DNA of 64,000 bases from Endomychus coccineus (taxonomy: Eukaryota; Arthropoda; Insecta; Coleoptera; Endomychidae). Below are positions 56,897 to 64,000 of this stretch, piece after piece. The DNA lies in contig OY294068.1 in assembly GCA_958510875.1 (NCBI GenBank), positions 70,968,633-71,032,632 of the forward strand. The letters run 5' to 3'. Every line of letters starts with the position of its first letter. Position 1 is the stretch's first letter. The notes beneath the pieces are model-generated. The model was not told the origin of the DNA. It searched no databases and was given only the letters and a program-made list of their open reading frames with translations. The translations under genes and the position numbers were made by a program.

Positions 56897-59800
56897 ATGG
56901 AAAATTTGTCGCAAATTCGTGCCATAAATAAAAGATTGCATGATGCTTCTGCCGCAGGAATAAGAGCGCTTCATAATTTGATTTTTGAAAATGATGGCGA
57001 TCGTGACAATCGCAAAAGACTTCGTGAATTTAGTGGTTTCAGTTTTGAGGAAAATTTGATTGAACTGAATGACAAGTTGTCATTCGCTGCTAGATTATCG
57101 ATTCGTGACCTTGTTTTAATTTGTGATATTCTTGGTCTTGAGTGTCCAAATACGACTGAGGAAACTGCGAGTCAGATATGTACCGCTCTTAATAATATAA
57201 ATTTGCTCATGGATGACATTTCTAGCGATGAATAAAGTAATGACGCAAAAGTAAAACGTGAAAATCAGTTTAAAAACAACGACAAGCATGTTGAGATGCA
57301 GAAATTAAAGATACTCAATTCAAAATCAAAGAAATATGATGATTTTGATGAAAGCTCCACTGAAGATGATTATGAACCAACTCCGAGACGACGTTCCAAT
57401 TTTATAAGACGTAGGGATAAATCCCATCAAGTGAAGTTTGCCATGAATTTCAAGGACGTTCAAGATTCAATTCGCCCATTTGATGGCACAGATGTCTATC
57501 CAGTTGAACGCTGGATTTCTGAATTTGAAGATTTAGCTGAAATTTTCGAATGGAGCGAGCTCGAAAGAGTGGTTTTTGCTAAGAAGTCACTGATTGGTGT
57601 GGCTAAGACTGTAGTACAAACTGAACATTTTACTAATTCCTGGAAAAAATTCAAGGAGCTGATGCTCGAGGAGTTCTCAACGAAGATAAACAGTGCTCAA
57701 CTTCACGAAATGCTGGTCAACCGCAAGAAGAAGAAGGATGAGACCGTGCAGGAATATTTCCATATAATGTAGCAACTTGCTTCCAAAGGAAACATAGAAG
57801 ACGAGGGACTAATGCAGTATGTCATAGACGGTATTCCAGATGATGTTTCCAACAAAATTGTTCTGTATGGTGCCACAAATCTCAGAGACTTCAAGAAGAA
57901 GATTGACGTCTATGAGATGATACAGAAGAAAAAGTTGACAGGTTCCAGACAAAAGGAAAAAGAAGAGTCATTCATGAAGTCAAGTATACCGAAGATTCCA
58001 TTGAGTTCATCAAGTAATGCTGATGAGAGACGCTGCTTCAATTGTGGTTTGAAAGGACACGTTTCCAGGTACTGTAATTCAAAATCTCTTGGTACGAAAT
58101 GTTTTAAATGTAATAAATTTGGCCACAAGGCTTCAGAGTGTAAAACAGGTGAAAATGTTGCTGGTAAAATGATAGGACCTTCGGTCAACAGTATTGTCAT
58201 GTCATCTAAAAGCAAAATGCTCAAAGTTGTTAGTGTTAATAATGAAGATGTGCATGCTTTGGTTGATACAGGCTCACAAGTAAATTTGATGCGGGATGAT
58301 ATTCATCAGAAAATTGGTAGTCCAGTTTTGGAGAAGTCCGATGTTTTATTGATTGGTTTTGGGCAGAGTGAGATCAGAGCTTTAGGTTTATTCCAGACAA
58401 TGATAAAAGTTGATGACGATGAATTTCCTAGTACTGTTTATGTTGTTCCAAGAGGATCAATGTCATTGGGGATGATTTTGGGAGATGATTTATTAGGTCA
58501 AGCTGAAATTGTAATCAGTTCAGAACGTGTTAAGATAAAGAAAACAACCCTATCTGTGTTCTTGACTCAGTTTGGTGTTGAGGAGGACCCAAATTATTTA
58601 TCTCTCGGGCATATTGAAGATGGAAGTAATCGTAAGAAAACTTTAGACCTACTTGCATCATATGAACCGATACATGTTAGAAGTAATGCCATTGAAATGA
58701 AGATTGTTGTTGAGAGTGATATTCCAGTTTTTCATAGTCCACGTAGATTGCCCATATCTGAGCGTTAAATTGTTGAGAAACAGGTAGATGAGTGGTTGGA
58801 AGAGGGTATAGTTGAACCGAGCAGTTCCAATTACGCTAGTCCTGTTGTCGTTGTGAAAAAGAAAGATGGTTCTTCGAGAGTTTGTGTTGATTATCGTAAG
58901 ATAAATAAACTCATCATAAAGGATAGATATCCCTTACCTCTGATTGAAGATCAGATCGACGAACGTAAAGATGCGAGTGTTTTTAGTACGATTGATTTGA
59001 AAAATTGTTTCTTTCACGTTGGTGTTGAGAAGAATAGTAGAAAGTACACCACTTTTGTTATTGAGAGTGGTCAATTTGAATTTACGAGGGTTCCATTTGG
59101 TTTGTGTAATTCTCCGTCAGTGTTTCAAAGATTTATAAATTATGTATTCCGAGATTTGATCAAAACAGGAATAATAAAACGACCATATCTTGATGACTTG
59201 GTTGTACCCGCGAGTACTGAATGGGAAGCTTTTGAACGTTTGAAAACCGTTTTTGAAGTTGCACAAAAGAATGGTTTACAAATAAATATGAAAAAATGTA
59301 ATTTTTTGCGAAAAAGAATTGAATTCCTTGGTCAGGTCATTGAAGATGGTAAGGTTTTTCCGTCGCCCGATAAAGTGAGCGCAGTTTTGGGTTTTGCTGA
59401 ACCTCAGAATGTAAAGGATGTACAAAGTTTCCTGGGTTTGACTGGTTATTTCCGAAAATTCGTTCGTGGATTTCACAAATTGCAAAGCAGTTGAGTGATT
59501 TATTGCGAAAAGACAAGAAATTTCAGTTTTATGAACAGCTTTCAGACAACTTAAGGTGGCCTTGACGCAGGAACCAGTTCTTCATATTTATCATCAAGGA
59601 CATGATACAGAGTTGCACACTGATGCCAGTTATGGAGCTACGTTGATGCGAAAGTCACCTGAAGATGAGCAGTTTCATCCTGTACATTTCATGAGCAAGA
59701 AGACGACAAATGCAGAGCAGAATTACTCCAGCTATGAGCTTGAAGTTTTGGCAATTATATATTCTCTGAAGAAGTTTCGAGTGTATCTTTTGGGAATATA

Positions 59801-60419
59801 TCTTAAGATTCTAACCGATTGTTCTGCTTTTGAACAAACAATGAAGAAAAGAGATCTATCAACTAGGATTGCAAGATGGGCTTTGCTCTTGGAAGATTAT
59901 ACCTACATAATTGAACACAGAGCTGGTGTTAAGATGAAACATGTTGATGCTTTGAGTAGATATCCAATTATGATAACTGTGACACAAGATGTAGCACCTC
60001 AGATACGACGTGCTCAAGAAGAAGATAGTGCAATTAAGGCGATTGAAGAAATTTTGAGGGAGCTCATTGATGAAGAATTAGAAAAAGAGTTTCTTGAGAC
60101 ACGGGATGGAGTCAGGCAAAGGGCTAAACAGCAGATTTGCAAAGTTCAAAATGAAAATCGTAGGACGTACAATCTACGACGACGAACTGCTAATAAGTAT
60201 GCTGTAGGTAGTTTAGTTGCAATCAAAAGAACTCAACTTGGCCCGGGTCGGAAAATTAGAGCGAAGTATCTAGGTTCGTATCGTGTGGAAAGAGTTAAAT
60301 CGAATGACACTTATGATGTAACACGTGTAGGTGTGAGTGATGAACCATCAAGTACGAGTACATGTGCTGAATATATGAAGCCATGGTCTAATCTTTTGTA
60401 CGAGACGTACAAGGTGTAG
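56897..60419 (+). pseudogene. gypsy Gag-Pol, interrupted
   Basis: One frame runs from the ATG at 56897 to 59494 with in-frame stops at 57233-57235, 57770-57772 and 58766-58768. It encodes a helical Gag, two zinc knuckles (C-F-N-C-x4-H-x4-C and C-F-K-C-x4-H-x4-C, near 58035-58140), a protease site L-V-D-T-G-S near 58258, and reverse transcriptase with R-V-C-V-D-Y-R-K-I-N near 58878 and catalytic Y-L-D-D near 59188. Two shifts between 59470 and 59560 lead into RNase H (H-T-D-A-S-Y-G near 59617; S-S-Y-E-L-E-V-L-A near 59730). The frame then passes from the region just before the integrase zinc finger straight into a basic C-terminal tail near 60047-60060, so the zinc finger and DDE core are deleted in frame. 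Confidence 0.93.
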
Positions 60420-60431
60420 GATTGCCGAACT

Positions 60432-60635
60432 TGTAGGATGCTAAAATCTGGCGCGCATTGTTTTAGATTTAGATATCATAGAATATATAGAAATAAGAAA
60501 AAAGACAGATGTCAGAATATAAGATAGGAAGACGTTAGTTAGATAATTATAAAATATCTTTGTAATCTGAGGTTTTAGAAGAATAAAAGTGTTTGAAACG
60601 AATTAGTTGGTGTTTTTTGTCCAAGTAATTCTACA
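60432..60635 (+). repeat. gypsy 3' LTR
   Basis: A 204-base copy with canonical TG...CA ends. The preceding bases (GTAGGATTGCCGAACT) do not form a clear polypurine tract, which is unusual and may be another lesion. Confidence 0.95.
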
Positions 60636-60644
60636 TTACCCTAT

Positions 60645-60950
60645 TGTAGTATAATGAACCACTAGTGTTAGTAAGTTTGTTGTTATCACGTTTGTAAGGT
60701 GGCAACAACAGTGTAGTGAGTGACCGCGAAAGCGAATAGTGCGAGAGGTACGGAACCTGAGCCGGCAGACATATGGGACATACCGAAATGAGTGACGCTT
60801 ATGTACGAACTTGTTAGTTAAGTTATATTATTGTAGTTATCTAAATAAAGTATATAATTAGATCATACTAGTTTAATTCCACACTAGTAATGATACGACA
60901 TATATAATTAGTTCATACTAGTTTAATTCCACACTAGTAATGATACGACA
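60645..60950. mobile_element. Solo LTR (306 bp)
   Basis: The segment begins TGTAGTATAATG and ends TGATACGACA (TG...CA in both orientations) and is flanked by a perfect 5-base duplication CCTAT (60640-60644 and 60951-60955). An AATAAAG signal is at 60844. No retroelement genes lie inside, so it is a solo LTR left by recombination. Its family is not known; the orientation is uncertain. Confidence 0.85.
60851..60950 (+). repeat. 50-bp tandem duplication in the solo LTR
   Basis: 60851-60900 and 60901-60950 are identical except at one base (GATCAT against GTTCAT). The unit runs from TATATAATTAG to TGATACGACA, that is, up to the LTR end. Confidence 0.97.
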
Positions 60951-60955
60951 CCTAT

Positions 60956-61510
60956 CAAATGCTTTACTAAAATCGGTATAAACAACATCAACTTGAACTC
61001 CTTTATCAACAGTATTACAGACGTTACTAGTATATTCTACTAAGTTAGTAACTGTAAATTTATTTGTCATAAAACCATGTTGGCACGTTCCACTTATCAG
61101 GAAAAATACCATTTGCAATGGATTTGTTTTATAGTATTGACAAAGGGTTAGCCACATTGCCATACGAAGTATGGATGAATTCCGTCGGGCCCACTTCTCT
61201 TTCTCGCATCCAAACTTCTCAGACACATAACTACTTGATTGATGTTTAAACTAAATGACTGCATAGTCCTATGATCGATGCATCTGGCAACGGTAAAGTA
61301 GAGTCATGCATATTATCGGTTTCATTTTCATCACTATAAACTGGTTTAAAATACTTTGCAAATAAGTTTGATATGCTCTGGGAACCCACTGCACATTCAT
61401 TTTCCAGATACATTACTTTTGGACATGCACTATTAGTCTTCATGGACTTTATGTAGTACCAAACATTTTTACAATCTGTTTTTATGTTGCTTTCAATCAT
61501 CAATTAACTT
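60956..61510 (-). pseudogene. LINE reverse transcriptase, N-terminal half
   Basis: Coding-strand reading from 61503 gives a V-W-Y-Y-I-K-S stretch and S-I-S-N-L-F-A-K-Y-F-K-P-V-Y, typical of the region between endonuclease and reverse transcriptase in jockey-like LINEs. After shifts near 61250 comes the finger region with H-G-F-M-T-N-K-F-T-V-T-N-L near 61070, then V-V-Y-T-D-F-S-K-A-F-D, holding the first catalytic Asp, ending at the solo LTR. Confidence 0.85.
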
Positions 61511-62326
61511 TGGATCTGTACAAAGAAAAGTAATTATAATCTGTAACATTCATAGTAATTTTTGAATTGATTTTATTAACATAACTTAAAATAATAAAGA
61601 AAATGAAAGCAACATCAAACAGTTTTTATTGAATTTTTGTATACAGCCATATTGACAATTTGTCAATATTGTTTAATACTCAATCAGAATTAGCAATATT
61701 GGAATGCGTTGGTATCGCGATGGTCACGATTGTACTAATTCTTTTCATTATTCAATTCGTAACCAATATTGACAAAGCAACTTCACGAGTAAGAGTTACC
61801 AACAGTGAATTCCACTTAAGGATTTTATGAAAGTTGATAATTAATAGTTACTGAAAAGTAATTTCGAACAACGTTTAGAAATGTTCTACAGGTTTAAGGT
61901 ATAAAGATTTAGGGATAGTTCTGTTAGTGTTCTGTATCTAGTAACCATGACAACTTTAAAGTTATGTACATAATAACTCAACTCAACCTTATTAAGTTAT
62001 TAATATCCTATGAATAAAAATTATGTTTATAATTTAATTGGATTTAAATATTTCTTTCATCTTATACATCCATAAAAATAAGCTAGTTTTCATCACGATG
62101 TGTTCCAAATTAGACATGCAGCAAATGTTTTTGAGAAGAATTATGACTTTACAATTAATTGAAATAAAACTAAATTATTGTTTTGTAGTAAAGAATTTAT
62201 TAAAGGATATTTAATTTTCAAGTACACTAGTGTAATCAATGCAATTTCAGAAAAGTTAAAGAAAATAGGTCACTTTTCCCGGGAATATCTTTGAACCTTA
62301 AAATATATGTTATCAATAGTTGCAGA
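61511..62326. other. Between LINE and Harbinger gene; no gene seen
   Basis: A self-complementary ATATTGACAATTTGTCAATAT lies at about 61647-61668. CAATATTG motifs recur here and again at 63480-63590 on the far side of the Harbinger gene, so they may be subterminal repeats of that element. The element ends were not found with confidence. Confidence 0.4.
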
Positions 62327-63351
62327 TCAAGGTCTTCCTTGAATAAAATAATGAACCCTATCAAAGGGTCCTAGGACAAGAGCTTCATCATCGATAAGTG
62401 CAATGTCATCAATATCATCACCTCTCAAGAGGAAAAAATTGTGCAGGATTGCACAACAAGCATTGATTATTTTGCAAGCTGTAATTGGTTTATAATGGAG
62501 TGCATCTGAACCGTGATTTCAGATCTCATTTTACCATTCCATGACGTTTCTTAATTGAATAAGAGCTCTGTTGTATGCTCTCTCATTTTCTTCCAAGGCT
62601 GGCCCTGTTACTGGTGTCATTAACTCATTAACCAGGGTATTAAGGGGTAGCCTGAGTCTCACAGCCACGAAGGTCGATCGCCGTTTTCCAAATTCCTTAT
62701 GAGGTGTCGTTTGATCTGACTAGTTTGCCATATGCCTGAATCATGGACCGATCAAGGAAACCTATCATTTATTGCCAATATTTTCAGATTTTACATAATC
62801 TGTAAAATCCTTTTCGGTTGTAATATAAAATTCCTGATGCTTCTGAATCTAGAGTTGGTGGCGCGATTATAGGGACGTGAGTGCAGTTGATTGCGCCAAT
62901 AATTCCGGGAAATCTATGAGATCAGCTGAGAAACGTTAATTTTTCATATATTTTTTTCAAGATTAGACACCGGAAACTTGACCAATCGAGGCAAACCAAT
63001 AATAACTGCGTCTGATACTTCTCCCAGGCATTTACTTACTGACGCTTAACACATAGGGGCTTGAAAATCCTGTCCACAACTCTTTTGATAGCTATCTTGA
63101 GCAAAGAAATGTAGGGTACTTGATATTTTGAAGGACTTTGGGAGAGCTAGTCTTTCTCTTTCTGCTTGTTGCAAATGTGGAGCAACCTGTAATATCAATT
63201 GATGTGCTGTCACGTTTTACTCTGACATGCTTTTAAAAGCATATTCTGGTAGTAAAAAAGGAACATCTCTCAAAGTTCGGTGTGCTAGTAGCAACTCTTC
63301 TTCATCATTTTGTAATATTTGCATTAAGATTGGTAAATTTATACCAGCCAT
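62327..63351 (-). pseudogene. PIF/Harbinger transposase (HARBI1-like)
   Basis: The reverse strand encodes a HARBI1-like protein from an ATG at 63349-63351 (M-A-G-I-N-L-P) to a stop at 62327-62329 after F-I-Q-G-R-P, about the normal length of 340-350 residues. Blocks in order: C-G-Q-D-F-Q-A-P-M-C and S-V-S-K-C-L-G-E-V near 63010-63080; F-P-G-I-I-G-A-I-N-C-T-H-V near 62882-62918, where family members have Asp in I-D-C/G-T-H; V-H-D-S-G-I-W near 62733; G-D-S/D-S-G-Y-P-L near 62645; and the acidic C-terminal D-D-I-D-D-I-A-L-I-D. Several stops and shifts interrupt it. The first catalytic Asp is Asn (codon 62886-62888). Confidence 0.9.
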
Positions 63352-64000
63352 GATTACCTTGTTAGCCAAACAAGACCGTAGGAGGTGTTGTTTGAATAAA
63401 CAATATTGAAAGTATGACAATTGTCTACTTACCAATAACTAGAAGTCACCGTGATACCGATTTTCCCAATGATCTGTTTCTAAACAATATTGTAGATTTG
63501 TTATCAATATTGAGAACATTTCTATAGGCACTGGTACTACAGTAATACCGATCGGCAATTTCCTTGTTATCTATCCAATATTGTCAAGAAAACAATGGTC
63601 ACCGCAATAAAGCTGATTGTTTGGTAACTTTCTCAGAACTTAGTCGCCAGTGAGCGTATTTTTTAATTACTCCAGAAGTTGCCGTTTGCTAAAATGTATA
63701 TTTTAAGATTTTCATGAAAGTATCTTTGGTTTTGTAGCAGGTATTTCGCTTTCATTGAGATTGGCTAATACTTTCTTTTATTGAAAACTACAACCACACT
63801 GTAGGTTTGATGTGTATTTTAGTTGTGTAGAAGTTTCTCACAATCGGCACAACGAAAGCACGACCAGTGGATCAGACATATTCTCCCGGAAATCAGAAAT
63901 ATCAGATTTCGGTATTTGTAATAGACCACGACGATTAATAAATAATAAATGATTCAAAATATGAATGTCCAAATTAATTCAAACAAGAAACTTCTCCCCA
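63352..64000. other. Flank of the Harbinger gene; no gene seen
   Basis: AATATTG-type motifs recur at 63400, 63487, 63508 and 63580, matching those at 61640-61760, and GGTCACCG/GGTCACGA segments appear on both sides. The right end of the Harbinger element probably lies between 63430 and 63650. The remainder shows nothing. Confidence 0.35.

Larger units (their letters stand above)
56449..60635 (+). mobile_element. Ty3/gypsy LTR retrotransposon lacking the integrase core
   Basis: Two 204-base LTRs (56449-56652 and 60432-60635) differ at three positions. The target duplication is TTAC (56445-56448 and 60636-60639). A tRNA-Pro-type primer site follows the 5' LTR. The 4.2-kb element has one gag-pol frame with Gag, two zinc knuckles, protease, reverse transcriptase and RNase H, then jumps directly to the integrase C-terminal tail. 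No envelope-like gene is present. Several stops and shifts interrupt the frame, so it is defective. Confidence 0.96.
55979..61510 (-). mobile_element. LINE (jockey-like) split by a gypsy element and a solo LTR
   Basis: Two blocks of one reverse-strand LINE lie at 55979-56448 and 60956-61510. With the inserts at 56449-60639 and 60645-60955 removed (each with one duplication copy), the reading passes without a gap from the T-D-F-S-K-A-F-D-R motif in the right block to the next residues in the left block, showing that both blocks were one uninterrupted gene. The 5' end is truncated near 61510 and the 3' end near 55979 abuts the hAT fragment. Confidence 0.85.

Noticed and set aside
57770..57778. 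TAG CAA in gypsy gag considered as programmed readthrough
   Set aside because: It lies inside Gag before the zinc knuckles, not at a Gag-Pol boundary, and other stops in the frame show general decay.
57703..58224. Reverse ORFs of 63 and 104 codons
   Set aside because: Antisense shadows of the gypsy gag-pol frame.

Overview
This window is AT-rich, repeat-dense animal DNA, almost certainly from an arthropod and probably an insect. The evidence is the mix of transposable elements: a Ty1/copia element whose primer site looks like the copia-type half of initiator tRNA-Met, an irritans-like mariner, PIF/Harbinger and hAT transposases, jockey/CR1-like LINE pieces, and a transposase-like gene resembling the DUF7869 proteins seen in insects. 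No operons, bacterial signals, rRNA genes or CRISPR arrays are visible. I cannot name the species.

Host coding content is very small. Two short + strand segments, 1985-2181 and 6074-6177, look like internal exons: open, Ser/Pro-rich, less AT-rich than their surroundings, flanked by AG and GTGAGT, and compatible in phase with each other. They suggest that much of the window is intron or flank of one large host gene, which I cannot identify. Everything else that codes is mobile DNA, nearly all of it broken.

Layout. 1-1.5 kb: decayed LINE reverse transcriptase. 2-10.5 kb: putative exons and intron with tandem repeats. 10.5-22.3 kb: three copies of a TA-flanked DNA element with CCGGGATATC ends (one nested in another inverted-repeat element), a 5'-truncated LINE RNase H insertion, and a 535-bp hairpin. 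23.3-27.4 kb: a complete copia element with identical LTRs but a damaged pol. 27.6-28.7 kb: a hAT deletion derivative. 29.6-31.6 kb: inverted-repeat elements. 34.6-37.6 kb: two Tc1/mariner-type elements and a small hAT MITE. 39.7-42.7 kb: LINE remnants. 45.6-46.1 kb: an LTR-like repeat interrupted by a MITE. 48.3-52.7 kb: a DUF7869-like gene split by a 2.0-kb hAT-like element with long inverted arms. 53.6-61.5 kb: a nest holding a LINE with an inverted duplication, a hAT fragment, and a second LINE interrupted at abutting sites by a Ty3/gypsy element lacking its integrase core and by a solo LTR. 62.3-63.4 kb: a Harbinger transposase pseudogene.

Insertion history can be read from target-site duplications: TATTT (copia), ATAGCAAC (hAT), GTACTATC (MITE), (G/A)TGTGGAG (long-armed element), TTAC (gypsy), CCTAT (solo LTR) and a 12-bp repeat around the truncated LINE. 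The most unusual structures are the long-armed hAT-like element carrying an unidentified 103-residue ORF, the CCGGGATATC family with a partly conserved internal ORF, and two LTR elements whose LTRs are far better preserved than their genes.
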